Shown: positions 10,801 through 23,185 of the stretch, piece by piece
How the letters are laid out: each line of letters begins with the position of its first letter
Position numbering within the stretch: the stretch's first letter is position 1
Source of the DNA: Botrytis cinerea B05.10
Taxonomy: Eukaryota > Ascomycota > Leotiomycetes > Helotiales > Sclerotiniaceae
DNA length: 64,000 bases
NCBI RefSeq assembly: GCF_000143535.2
Contig: NC_037310.1
Coordinates: forward strand, 2,046,001-2,110,000
Reading direction: 5' to 3'
Translations under genes and position numbers: made by a program
The notes under the pieces: generated by a model
Database searches by the model: none
What the model was told of the DNA's origin: nothing
Seen by the model: the letters and a program-made list of their open reading frames with translations, nothing else

Positions 10801-12511
10801 AACTAACAACCAAAGAGAATTTGTCTTGCCACTTGATCAGATATTGTCTTTGCATCAAAGCCCAGATCTGCAAGTGGTAAGGAACAGCATAGACAGAAGA
10901 TTTTGAAGCCCCCTTGCGTTTGCTATCAGCTATGGCAACCTCGAAATCGTCATGAGCTTGCTTGTCTGTGGCAACTTGCTGTTTATAAGCGGCCATTTCC
11001 TCGCTCAAGTGAGTAGAGAACTTGGAATTCAAGAAAGCTTGGGCCAATGTCTCAGGACTGTTTGGAGAGTCTGCAGCAGAACGACCAGTTGCATACTCGC
11101 GCTCGAACTCATCGGTGCAACCTGTTAAGTAATCAGGCGTAGTCTGACGGGGCTTCTCCTTGAAGCCAAGACCTTCGAAATAAGCTCTAGCTTCAGATGT
11201 TGGTCCAAAGTAGACTTCTCTTCCATCATCAATAACCAAGACTTTGTCGAATTGCTTGTAGATATTCTCACTTGCTTGATACAATGAAACAAAAGTTGTA
11301 GTCTTGTAGATGTTGGTCATAACACGAAGAGATTTCGCATAATCGAGGGCGGTTGAAGCATCAAGTCCTCTTGTACTGTTGTCCCAAGCGCACACGGTAC
11401 CACTTGTGATCATCATTTCTGCAATGGACACACGCTTTCTCTCTCCTCCAGATACACCTCTAACAAAGGCATTTCCCACAATGGTATTCCGGGTGTGACT
11501 GATGTTGAACATTCGAAGAAGTGTGTCGATTACTTTTTCCTTAAAATCGGCCTTTGACATTCCATGTGGGCGCTTTCCTGGAGTTTTGGTGTCAAGAGCG
11601 AAACCTAAGGTCTGGCCGACAGTAAGAGTTGGGTGATGAACATCGTCCTCTTGATTGTAGACTGCTTCTCCCCTGTATTTCTTCGAAAATTCCTCGGCAC
11701 TGAAAGGGCCATAAAGTATTTCACTGTATAAAATTGTGAGCAAGCGTCTAATTGCTATCTTTCAAGAGAAGGGAATAGAAATAAAATGGGGGTGTCGCAG
11801 TGGATTACAACATGCGAACAAGCGTGGGGAATCAGAAAAGTATTAGTCTTACCCATCAACACCAGTATACCCGAATCTTTGATTTGCAATAACCTTCAGG
11901 AAGGTTGTGCAGCCAGATCCAGGTCTTCCAAGCACAAGAACCATCTCTCCAGGTTTCATTACACCCCTGAAGTCCTGCAAAATCTTTACTTCTCTGCCTT
12001 TCTTGCCTACACCAAAAATGTTCATTGCAGTTTCAACGACATTGAAGAAACTAACAAATGCATCTGGGAATGTCTTGACAAAATTTGACACACCTCCTGT
12101 TCCGCGAACAGTAAGTCCATCCCATACCACTCCAATATGTTTTGGACGAATGCCCGAATCTGCTTCTGCTTGCCTGTTACCTCGGAGTGTATTCTCTAAA
12201 TTGAATTGCTCCCCCTCGGTTTCAGCAATGGATTCTGCTGACTTCTCTACATCCTTCTCGTCGGCAGCTTGGGCCCTCGATCGTGTTCTCGATAATGCCT
12301 TGCTCTTGGTACTAATACCTGACAGCTCCCGCTGAAGTTGCGCGAACTCGGACTCCGCATTTTTAACGTCGATTCCCCGATCGGTACTGACGAAACCATT
12401 GGGGTTGGCGTTTCGTACATTTTCTCGTTGAGTTTCGGAGTCGTCAGTTGATGCGCGAGCAGTATTGGTGGTTGTGCCTAGAGATAGCGTCTCCTCCCTG
12501 TCTTTCTCCAT
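7894..12511 (-). CDS. PDR-type (ABCG) multidrug efflux transporter, AtrB/Bfr1-like
   Basis: Three exons (12511-11853, 11723-7985, 7923-7894) give 1475 residues in the fungal PDR layout, NBD-TMD-NBD-TMD. NBD1 has the degenerate Walker A 'GRPGSGCTTF' (Cys for the usual Lys, near residue 195), signature 'VSGGERKRVS' and Walker-B region 'WDNSTRGLDAS'. NBD2 has a canonical Walker A 'GSSGAGKTT' (near 884), a degenerate signature 'LAVEQRKRV' and 'LLFLDEPTSGLDS'. This asymmetry is typical of PDR pumps. Hydrophobic clusters of about six helices follow each NBD. The last exon is only 30 nt (ends 'SRYFNFNRR'), spliced from a GTGAGT donor. The start is the ATG at 12511 in a CACCATGG context. It is expected in the plasma membrane, exporting fungicides or plant defence compounds; Botrytis relatives include BcatrB, BcatrD and BMR1, among which I cannot choose. 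Confidence 0.93.
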
Positions 12512-13250
12512 GGTGGTGTATGCCAATGATATCCAGGCTGGCCAAAATGTGTGTGATATGACAAATATATGTAATTAAAACAAGAATCACTGAGCCAAAC
12601 AGTGAATGCAATGTCCGCGTATGGACGAGAGTTAGAAAAAAGAATCAATTACCAGTATTAAGAGATAAATATAAATATTGTTGGAGGAATATCAAAACAA
12701 TGGCAGGTTTTAATATTTGATATTCAAAAAAAAAACCTTTCCTGGATCTCGCAGGGACCTTCTTCATATATCTCCAGTTCTTGACAGCACAAGAACAGAG
12801 ACCCACTCGGATTTAAAATCAGATTGTCAAGGTATCGATTAGCATTTCTCTGCATGGAAGATTGAGGGCGCGTCCGCCGTGGCTAAGGATGAAATCCTTG
12901 TCGATCTTCTGCAATCTCATCTTGCCTTGCCCCCTTGGTGGATACATAAAGTAAGTTAAGACTCAAGAAGGGGGGGAAGGGGTACCGTATATGCACGCAC
13001 ATATTAAAGAACTCTGTAGGAAATTGCGCTCCCTGGGCGGCGGGAAGGATTCGACTTGTTCTCACCTACTTGCATTACTTACTGCACCCCACCCCATGTT
13101 GTCAAGCCACTGATGTAAGGCTAGACTAACGATCAGTTCGCTGGATACTGATGTCTTGGTGTCTCGACGTCTCGGTGCCTTGGTGTAGAGGTGTATCAGT
13201 AATCCTCAAACGCCCACATATTTGACTTTCTTTGTCTGCATCGGGATGAG

Positions 13251-13289
13251 TGGAGGTGAGTCGATATGGGTGGAGGTGAGTCGATATGA
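13251..13289 (+). repeat. Two tandem copies of a 20-bp unit
   Basis: 'tggaggtgagtcgatatg' occurs at 13251 and 13271 in the same orientation, a 20-bp period. It lies about 0.75 kb upstream of the ABC transporter start. Confidence 0.75.
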
Positions 13290-16200
13290 GTAATGGCCGG
13301 GGTGAGTACTAGATAGGTGAACAGGTGTTAGCCTCGAGTTAGCATCCGTATGTGGAGCGGTTGAGAAGCAAAGATCATTACTAGCGTACTGGGTAATCAC
13401 GGGTGTTCGTGGAAGAAAGACAGAGGAGCGCCACTTTTATCTCGATCTGGAGCGGTTGGGGAACTTTTGGTTCTTCCAGAACAAAACGATGAGAGGTTCG
13501 GGTGGACATAGGCCGACGCCCCATAAAGCGGCATGTACTTTCTTTTGCCTCTACTTGCGGCAGTTCTGCAATGCAACCTTGCCCATTACAGCTTAGCCCC
13601 CCGACCCTTCTGCCCGATAACTCCGCGATTAGTCAGAATCGTGCCTCAAATCCACAGCAATGACTCGAGGCTGGCGCCGAGCACCCTTGCACGTGCCTGG
13701 TTTCTCGGAAATAGGAACACGTTGGAATGTCCGCAATGGAGCCACTATCACATTACCGGATCACTATGAAGAGTTGAGAAATATCCCTGGCATCTGTCAA
13801 ATATCGTCCATCTAAGGGAACTCTGTCAAACTACTAGTGGCTCTTCACGTTTCTGCGTGGTATCCCCTTGTCCTGCTCAACATTAAGCTTCAGACTTTCA
13901 AGAGAAACATCCCAATATCCTTATAGAGAGGTGCTGCTGCACCCTACTGAGGATTTCCCGTGGAGCCACTCTAGCCAGCTGGGTACTGGGTAGTTCGTGA
14001 GCTTTGCTCCGCCGGATGACTCTTCAGGCGTCGGTGTTGGCATTGGTTGCCATGTAAAACTTTAACAGATTACTGGCAGCGGTTGTAACATTAGTCGGAG
14101 TCTGCGAGATACATTGATGCACAGAGCATTGCATACCGCAACTGAAGCTTGGACACATTAGCCAGCCGCCCGAATATATCCCCATCTGATTGACTGGAGC
14201 CGAAGAAGCTCGGTTTCCACATTGCCAAGATAGCTCGTTGCCTATGGGACCACGGTGAGCTTTTTCTGGTAAGTCTCGTGTCCACCGTGTCTTTCCTCTC
14301 TTTCAAAACACAGAAAGAAGAAGAGGAAACAATCCATCATCACACCGTATCTGAGAGCTCGAGCTTCACGGATCGCTCAGATTTACGGCACATGGTATAC
14401 CATGGCAAGGGCCAGGCCAGCTCCCATCGCTCCCATCGTTCCCCCCGTCTCTGGGATTTTCGATGTGCGCTAGAGGGTGAAAAGGAGGCTTCTCGGTTGG
14501 TGTGCCAAGACCTACGGAGTGAAAAAGGAAGAAGCTGATATAATCAATAATCATTTATGGATCCACAAGATTGCCATTGACATTATCTTTATCAGCAATA
14601 TGGTATCTGCAGATAGGCATTTCCGCCGCATCGGTGGCTCAAAATAACGAAGAACAAGCGAATGCCCACCATTTTTATAAAATTCCATTTGATCGACATG
14701 CGAATGTGTTGAACCACTTCGATTGATTACCAACATCAACATCGATATCGATGGAAGTCTTGCTTTTCTATCAATCTAGGCTGTGAACAACTTCATAGTT
14801 TGCACTTGCTAGAAATCTGCATCACATTGGACTTGACGCTTAACGCTTGACACGAAAAGATGATGAAGAAAACTTCCTTCTGCGTCTATCCACATGTCTC
14901 AATTGTCACAATGACTAAACCAGAATCGCTGGGTTGTGTATCTAAAAGGAAACGAGATTGTGGGAGCAATTTGCATCAGTTATCTTAAAGCTGCAATACC
15001 CCATCCATCTCTCAACAGAATATTACACGAAAGAGACCATTTTGACAAATGAGATAATTAACGTACGCTGATCCTCCATCTCCAAAATGGACACCCAGGC
15101 ATTATCAATTGCAGGTTCCATCTCTTTCTGGGCGTTGTTAAAGTGCAAACCTCGATGTTTGGATACTATTCCAATAGTTGTGGGATAATCTCAATTCTCG
15201 ATATTCTTGAGATAATTCGACCAGTCCTGAGACAATCGCATGGAGAATATTCGTTGTAGGTCGCATATCTTAAGACTCGAAATTTCTAGGGAGGGTCTTC
15301 ATGGGCGGTGAGAGGATTTATTTGGCATATCAGTATTGGTCGTGTGCTAGGCGCATAAATCACGGCGGACGCCAACGTTTTCTCCACGGCCATTGCCGTT
15401 TCATCTCCTTGTATACAAATAGATCATATTGAGGAGTTCTGCTTCAGCAGAAATGATCTCGGGAATAACTTGAAGATACTGCTACCATATGCATGATCCT
15501 GGTTGACGCCACTACGTCTGATACTATGCAAAAGTTTGCCGGTGTATTTGATCGTGGGATTTGCTCCAACCATCTCTGGAAGCATATGTGACTTTACTTG
15601 AAGCAATTGGGCTGGAATGTCCATCACATATCACAACGTAGGGCAATGTAGCAAGAGTAATTCCATTGAAGTGGTGCGCAAAGGTTATCCCTTCAAGTTT
15701 GACAGGATGACCAGGAGGATTGAATGAAATCGGGGCTTGAATCCTGATCAAAGTATCTTGATACGCGAATGTAACAAGATGCTGAGTAAAAAACGATTTA
15801 AACGAACAAGTCCAGTGTCGAGCCCTTCACACTCTGTGTCTGCATACAGTCAGGACTTAAGTCTTCCACCAAACCTTGATCAAGGAAGAAACCACGGAGC
15901 TAGGCTCTAGAAAACATAACACAAAGCTATATTCTCACACTTCCTACAACGAAAGCTGTGTTCTCAATACCCTAATGGATACCCGCATCTATCTCACTCC
16001 GCTGTCAACGCCTTGACGGATGCCGACTCATTTGCCATGCCTTTCACAAACCGCTCGGTGTGCCAACTCACAGTTTCAGATCCTTCGACCCATAGCTTTG
16101 ATATTTACTTGTGGCAAAACCTCCAGACCCGCAATCACATCTGATCTATACGTGCTTGTACAATGTCGAGATCGAACTCAAATTAAAATCGAGGGTGTAC

Positions 16201-16971
16201 ACAGCTACAGCCAGCAGAACGTTATCTGCAGCTCGCATGCATGGAAGTTGCATGGTAAGCAGGGTGGTGGAAAGTACATGTGCGGCGTGTCCGGTAAGGA
16301 TTCTGGGTCCTCGGAAATCAATCACTTGCACTTGCAATAGTGAACGGGTATATATTCACGGGATATCTTGACCGCCGAAACCTTGGTGGTTCAAGTCTCC
16401 CGAGACTGTAAGACAGAAGAAAGAAAATTTCTCCCCTGCGCTTACTACTTCCATACCTAGGTATTCACTCACTATCTTCCTCTATTGCAAAGAGAAAAAG
16501 ATCTTCACATCTTTATGGAAATCCACAACATCACCAAAAAGCATCTCTTCTCAAACTTCGAAAATAATCTTTCCGTGCGACTTTCCTAGCCACTCGTAGG
16601 CATGAAAATCAGCCCACTCCAATATTATCAAGTGGACATCGTGTCACCAAAGTTGATTCCGCAGTTACAAGTAGTACGGCCGATTGTACTATGTACATCC
16701 ATCTATCCATCCATTCTTTCTTTCTTTCAGCGCGCGATCCACTTCTCCCTATCGATATTGCACTTCCCGAGCGAAATAAATTTCCTGCATCGAGAGCTCT
16801 CTGCATTGCAAATTGTCTCTTAATCGCAACACATACATGCATCTCTGCTAATAGCAATTCCAGCAGTAATCTCACTTACACAAGAATACTACGCTATAGT
16901 ATCAAATTACCAAACCCAAAATTATCGTAAATACACACGTAAACAATAACCCCATCCATCTGTACCTCCCC

Positions 16972-16997
16972 CTCGTCCCCCTCGTCCCCCTCGTCCC
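16972..16997 (+). repeat. Three copies of a 9-bp C-rich unit
   Basis: 'ctcgtcccc' is repeated three times head to tail in a C-rich tract. Simple-sequence repeat. Confidence 0.8.
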
Positions 16998-17947
16998 ACA
17001 CACATCCCCTTCAATTCGTCAACATCATCTCTCCACGCGTAACGCACCTGAAAAGTATTACATGTACCATTCCGTCGCTTCCTGCTTTAGAACCTTATTT
17101 TTTCTCTGCATTCTTTGTCTGCTTTGCCTGCTTTTTCTGTGGTTTCTGCATTGCAAAAACGTTTGGGAGATTGGGGGCTGGCTGTGAGTATGTGTGTGTG
17201 TATGATATAGATCATATAGCACAGCATCATATTTGAATTTTGAATTTTGAATTTTGCACGCCCCTCCTTCCCGGGGGAGGAAAGGGAGAGATTGGTGTAA
17301 TGAATTCTACTAGATGGATGATACGATATCATATGATACAGTGCGATTCCTCCTCCTATCCCTCATAAGGATCAGGGGAGAGAGGAGAGATTTAATGTTA
17401 ATGTTACGGTTGGTAGGTAGGTATGTAAGTAAAGTCTTGGAAAATAAAATAAAACCAACACGCACGACGTGTGTAACTACCGTCAATGTGTATACGTACA
17501 TACATACATACTCATTAGTAAAACATTATATATAGTGTAGTATAGTATATCTCTAGAAATTCATTTATTTATTTCCCCACGGGGAAAGGTTACTAGTCAC
17601 TAGATTCTGAAGAGTTTATTTGAGGAAGGGATATAATCCTATTTTTTTTATTTCTTTCTTTTTAGTACCTTGATTCTTGGTACTTCTGATATTTATACGT
17701 ATCTATATATTCGCATCGTATCGTATCGTATCTTGTATCAATACCAGATCTTAACTCTCTCTTCTTCATTTTTTTCTTCTTCTTTCTCTTTCTCTTTCCT
17801 ATTCCCATCTCATCTCATCTCATATTCTCTTCTCCCATCCTCCTCTCTCGCTCCTAATTTACCCACCGTCCCCCAACTCGCAAATCAAAAAAATCAAATC
17901 CGCACACACCATTCCCCCTCACTCCGAATCCAACCAAAATCAAAATC

Positions 17948-17973
<26 letters not shown>
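17948..17973 (+). repeat. Run of 26 A ending in the start codon
   Basis: An uninterrupted A tract runs straight into the ATG of the rhodopsin-like gene; its last A is the A of ATG. If this is in the transcript, the 5' leader ends in an encoded poly(A) stretch. Confidence 0.9.
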
Positions 17974-17978
<5 letters not shown>

Positions 17979-19920
17979 GATCTCCAAATCCACGCAAACC
18001 TCGCCATCGCCGCAGCCGCCGTCTTTATCCCCGTTTGTACCGCGACTGTCGCGCTGCGAGTCTATGCTCGACATTTGAAAAAGGTGGGGTTGGGCGCGGA
18101 TGATTATTTGATTGTCGCGGCTTTGGTATGTGTTATGTATTTTGTATTTTGGGGATGTTTGAGATTGGGATGAGATGAGATGAGAGGAGATGGAATGTAG
18201 CTGACGATGTGGTGTATGTAGGTTTTTGTGATTGGGATGGGAGCCGCGATAATGGCTGGTGAGAATTCGATTTTCCTTTCTTTTGTGTTTGTATTTTGGA
18301 GAAATTGGGGATTGGATATTGAGAATACAGAAACTGATTCATGTTCATGTCAAAAAGAAGTCGGACTCAAACAACTTGGATATCCCGCCCCAGCGCCATC
18401 TACTCAGATCGGAAAACCCAATTCAAACATCGTACGTCCACCCATTCCATTCTTTCCCCTCTCCATCCACCTCTCCACAGATCCTCATACCATTCTTACC
18501 CTCTTTCCTAGGCCTTCTGGCCCGGCGAGCTTCTCCAAATCCCCGCTCTCGGCTTCGTCAAACTCTCTCTCATCCTCTTCTATCGCCGCGTCTTCACTCG
18601 CAATGCCGCCCCTCGCTTCAACGTCGTCACCTGGTTTATGATTATCATCATTATCATCTGGACGCTCTCATTCTTCTTCTCTATTCTTTTTATCTGCGGC
18701 ACCGATTTCTCCGCCTACTGGACAAGTACGATTGTGGAAAAAGCCCATTGTGTCGATACGGATATGTTGCACAATGCGTTTGCGATTAGTGATGTCGTGA
18801 CGGATTTTGTGATTATTAGTTTGCCGGTTCCGATGGTATGTGAACATTCTATTCTTTTTCTAAGGGGTTTGGGTTTTTGCGAGAAGAGCAAAGGAAAAGA
18901 GTCTCTCCTGAAAACAAGCGATGCATGGGAGAAGTGAAGCATGGAGTTGTATCCACTCTTCACCACAACTTTTCTCACGCACATTTCATTTCTGAACCAC
19001 TTCCAAAGCGGCCGATTGCTCCGGACAAACAGATGTTTTGTTGCACGTCTAATAAATAATAAATTATCATGAATTTGTTCAATTGAATTTGGCGAATCGA
19101 ATAAATGCGGCAAATCTAGTAATTTGGCGCATTTTCATCGCATCCAACTAATTTGCTTGGCTTTCCTTTTGATTCTCCTCTATGCTATTCTCAATGCTAT
19201 TCTCATCTCAATTACTAAACATTTACACAGATCTTTGGACTACATCTCACTGTTGCTCGGAAAATAGGCATACTTGCTATTTTCTCCCTAGGAGCGCTGT
19301 AAGTTGAACTCCTACCCATACAAGCAGCCTATCTCCATATCCATCCACACAAATCAAACTAACATCAAAATTCAAAGCACAATTGCGGCATCAATCGTGC
19401 GAATGATAGTATTCATCCAAGCCACCGCCGTGAACTACGATCCTCACGCTGATTTCGAATGTACACCCCCCTCCCCCTTTTCCTCCCTTTCCACCTCATC
19501 CCAAACTAACCCCCAGCCCCAGTCATCTGTACCTCCGGACTCTACTGGTCCCTCATCGAATCCAGCCTCGGCGTTATCGCCGCCTGTCTACCCGCCCAAT
19601 ACGGACTGCTCAACACACCCGGCGTACAATCCCTCGTCGCTTCCGTACAATCCGCCATCTCACTGCGCTCCATGCGATCCAGCTCGCAACATCCCAGCCA
19701 ATGCGACGCGCACGATTCACAGCGTGATCTGTACGCACGTAGTATGGATACGAAGATGGAACCGTGGACGACGGCCCATGGAAGCGAGACGCAGAATATT
19801 ATTGCGCATGCGGAGGGGCCGGCGAGGTATGAGAGGGAGGGGGAGCTGGAGGGGGGATTGAAGGGAAGTAAGGGGATTGTGGTGACGAATAGTTTTGAGA
19901 GTAGGGAGGGCTTGGCATAG
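17973..19920 (+). CDS. Fungal rhodopsin-like integral membrane protein
   Basis: Seven exons (17973-18125, 18222-18258, 18358-18431, 18512-18835, 19231-19298, 19378-19460, 19517-19920) give 380 residues. The acceptor of exon 3 could also be three bases later, one residue shorter. The N-terminus has a hydrophobic helix, then 'ALRVYARHLKK' and 'GLGADDYLIVAAL', the 'DD' signature of the fungal rhodopsin-like domain family (the SAT4 / Pth11-related membrane group). Later landmarks are 'GFVKLSLILFYRRVF', 'ISDVVTDFVIISLPVPM' and 'CTSGLYWSLIESSLGVIAACLP'; about seven helices in all. The tail is hydrophilic. These proteins sit in the plasma membrane and are suspected receptors; ligands are mostly unknown. 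Exon 2 is only 37 nt and encodes the second helix. Intron 4 is unusually long (395 nt). Confidence 0.85.
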
Positions 19921-20593
19921 GGTCGTTCTGGGTGGTATAGGGTTTAGTTTAGAGGGATCGGATTGGAGATTAAAGGTTTGGGTGTTGAAGAGAGGTGTAA
20001 TTTGGGTGGCTTGAGTTATGTCTGGATTTTCACTGACGCTTTGGGATATCCGTGTTGCGATTAAGAGGAGAATATTATTATTATTATTTTGATACGAGAA
20101 TGTACTGTATAGTCATTATTTGAATACGCTATTGATATTTCATTCCTGTGTATCCTAGTTTGAATTAACACACTCAATGCTCGTGCAAACCATCTAATCA
20201 TACGAAAATTATCATCGATCTCAAGTTCATGAGACTTTGAATCTTCGAATACACTTCATCAGTGTTTGAAAATTGATCACTTGGCAGGTTCAACACCCAA
20301 AACGATCCGATCGTTAATTTTTAAACAGACTTCTACATTCACAAACCTCCCATGGTTGATTCCAAGTATGAACCACCCAAAACAAATCATTTAACCGAAA
20401 AGATTTCACACCGAAAGACATTGGAAAAATCATCGCTTATTATTATGACATCAAGATAAAGAAGAGATTCTTCTCGTCCTCAATACTCTCGCACTTTCCG
20501 AATGCGATCATTCCCAAAGACCAGCCTCGTAAATCGCATCAGCATCTATTGTGAAATGCAGAGAATACTCTAGGTACTTCCCAGGTTTCTGAT
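19921..20593. other. Convergent intergenic region
   Basis: 3' flanks of the rhodopsin-like gene and the unknown minus-strand gene. No gene or repeat is seen. Confidence 0.6.
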
Positions 20594-22373
20594 CTACATC
20601 TCCCTCTTCTCATCACCATTTTCCTCAACATACAACCTTTTCACCAAAATTCTCATTCTTCTCTCTGCTTCCTCGATTCCCATCGTCACTTCTTCCTTCG
20701 TGTCTTTCTTCTCAATCACGTTACCCGCATTCACACCCTTGTTATCTTGGGCGGTGTTCTTCCCTCCCTGTCCCACGCTACTTCGCACCTCCTGACTAAC
20801 ATTCGTTTTCCCCTCTGTAATCACATTCCACGGACTTTGCATAAACTTCTTCGGGCGCTCAATTTCCTTAACCTTAAGCACAACAACCCATTCTACCTTC
20901 TCGGCCTCCAACCACCACTCCTTCTTCTTTCCATCTACCCACCATTCTTTCCCTTTAAAATCTCGCACCTTTTTCCACCACTTCCTCCTACCGAATTCCA
21001 AATCCCTCTTCATCTTCAAACTCTCCTCTAATCCCATAATCTTCGGCTCATTAAAAATTCCCCTCGGCTCTCTCGCCTCGATCGCCTCGATTGTATATTT
21101 TCGCACGCTGCCATCATTATGATCAATATCATGACCCCCTTCACAAAGTTGCAAAAGTGTTTTTTCCGCTTTCTCTCCCAGCCTATTGACGACATCCCTC
21201 AAACAATCCTCTTGCATTTGTCTCTCCACATCTCCACCCGCTTTAATTTCCATCCTCATGCCACATCCGTACATTTTTCTCCTTGCTGCATCTTGAAATC
21301 TCTGTTTTATTTTTGAGATTTCGGCAGAATGTAATGGATTAGATGACGTTAACCATTCCTCCAAAATGTAAGTTGATCTATAAGGCCATATCTTAAGATC
21401 GAACCAAGTCCACCTACACCAATGTTGTATTTTGTGAGCAGGTACATAGTGGAGATTCTTTGCCTCGTAGTGGATTTTGTTTCCCGTATTCTTTTCCGGG
21501 TTGGTTGAACTTGTATCATCGACTGCAGTTTTGGCGGAGGCAAAAGAAGGCGCTTTTTGAAGGTTGATATTGTCCTCAGAAGATTGACGAACAATTGATT
21601 CATTGACCAGCTCTGAGACTTGATTGATACATTTCTTATCGTATTCCTTGTCGGACGAATCACACTCTTTTGCTTTGCTATCAATCAAAGAAAGATATTG
21701 CCGGTAACCAGTTGGATCTAAGGTTCTGTAAGCCTTTTCTAGATCAGCTACTTCTTCTGGTAGAAGTGTCAGATCCCAAGATTTCAGGTCGGGTAGGCAA
21801 ACGCCGTTGGCAATACTATTGTCAGGTCTAGAATTGTCAGCCCCAGAACATTTATTATGCTCTAGAGAGATATCCAACACACATAAAAACTTTCGACCAT
21901 TTTATTCCCATACCCAAAGCCAATAATTTTGTGCCAAAACTTTCCGCTCTTGTACAGAATCCCTGTAGCTCCTCTATCTCCTCTTCCTCGAAGATCGAAG
22001 CCTGATCTATTTTCATAGTCTCAATCATAACAATCACACCTTCAACGTATCTCGTCGCAACTTTAGATTCTTCAAGAAAAGACTTTAGGATTGCCTCAGT
22101 CAATTTAGCTTCTTGTAGTGCTAGAAGGTTCGTACCCATAGAGATAGTAGTCATTGCTCCGAACATCTTGTTAAGTCCGGCTCTCTCACCCTTTGGCCAT
22201 TTCAGGAAATGTACATGGAGCAACAGAGCGTTGAAGCTTTTTGCTAGCTCGAGAAAGGGAGAAACCGTAGTTATCGCAGTATGGCTCAAAGAAGAATGGT
22301 AGGAATTAGCTGTTGGAAGAGAAGACAGATCATCAAGATTTGCTATATCTTGCTGAGCTGAAGAGAAAGCCAT
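20594..22373 (-). CDS. Uncharacterised protein with Trp-pair C-terminal segment
   Basis: I do not recognise this gene. Two exons (22373-21883, 21827-20594) give 574 residues. The 55-nt intron has a GTGTGT donor, a CTGAC branch and a TAG acceptor and restores the frame. The first 160 residues look all-helical, with alternating hydrophobic positions ('ALLLHVHFLKW', 'LEESKVATRYVEGVIVMIE'). The middle is charged and Ser/Asp/Lys-rich, including 'DPTGYRQYLSLIDSKAKE'. Residues about 447-477 hold spaced Trp pairs (447-448, 459-460, 468-469) in a Lys/Glu-rich background, then a basic, probably disordered segment and a C-terminal helix. No signal peptide or membrane span is evident. Probably cytosolic or nuclear; function unknown. 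Confidence 0.75.
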
Positions 22374-23185
22374 GACTGTGGACCATCAAATCCAGTATCA
22401 TTAAATCGTTACAAAATTTCAATGCCCCGTAGTTAAAGAACAAAAAAAGCCCCAGAACCCCAGAAACCCATACCCTTTTAAACCTTCTTTCCACACACTA
22501 GCCAAGAAAGCACGCTAAAAGAACCACACCACCAGAAAAGCTAGTACTCAAAAACCATGCAACAAGCAAACAGTGAATACACCTAACAGAAAGCCTCAGC
22601 AGATTACATCTACTACTAATAAGAATTACAGACCCACCTGGGCACTAACATACCTAGGTAGGTACTATTGTAAGGCTGAGCAAGACTCATTTCAACCATT
22701 GCCCCACAAACGATCCTCGTAACACGGCCACACCCGAAGGATTTTTGAATGGGATTTGAAATTTGGAATCGTAACAATGTAATTATATTTTCCTATTGTT
22801 CATACATGCAAACCGTAACAGCAAAGGGGGTAAGATATTCCCGGCTTATTATTAATTGCCACTACTGAAAACACATAAAACACGGGAACTTACTGGCATG
22901 TATATGTCTCTGAATAGTGATGACCACGAATAGGCGATTTTCAAATTCCCAACTTCGGGAGGAGATAAAAGTGTCGGCAAAATCAGCCACATTTAGATTC
23001 AGGGGCGGGAGATTTATTGGTTCCTCGCCCATAGCGCTGAAAAGTAATACAGATTTCGCTAATCCAACAAGTACACCGCTGATGGCTCTAATTCCACCAA
23101 ATGCATTACCGATAGCCCGTTTTTATCTACCTTGCTTTCCATTAATTCTCTAGTAACTCCTAATTCTAATTGTAGTACGCATGAA
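22374..23185. other. Intergenic region, promoter of the unknown gene
   Basis: Lies between two minus-strand genes. It contains the upstream region of the unknown gene and the 3' flank of the phosphatase gene. A short 'taggtaggta' repeat sits near 22671. Nothing else is recognised. Confidence 0.55.

Larger units (their letters stand above)
12512..17972. other. Long intergenic region, 5.5 kb
   Basis: This is the divergent upstream region of the ABC transporter and the first rhodopsin-like gene. I found no open frame with protein-like composition or splice continuity. It holds short tandem repeats (13251-13289; 16972-16997; TTTGAA repeats near 17231-17257; TCGTA repeats near 17714-17733), pyrimidine-rich tracts before 17972, and a long A run at its end. 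Undetected small multi-exon genes or non-coding RNAs are possible. Confidence 0.5.

Noticed and set aside
16388..16412. Possible tRNA B-box-like phrase 'ggttcaagtctc'
   Set aside because: The flanking bases do not form a T-stem and no acceptor stem or A-box lies at the right distance. No other tRNA was recognised on either strand.
12512..17972. Possible transposon or CRISPR-like array in the longest gap
   Set aside because: Only short simple repeats were found: no regular spacers, transposase frame or long terminal repeats.
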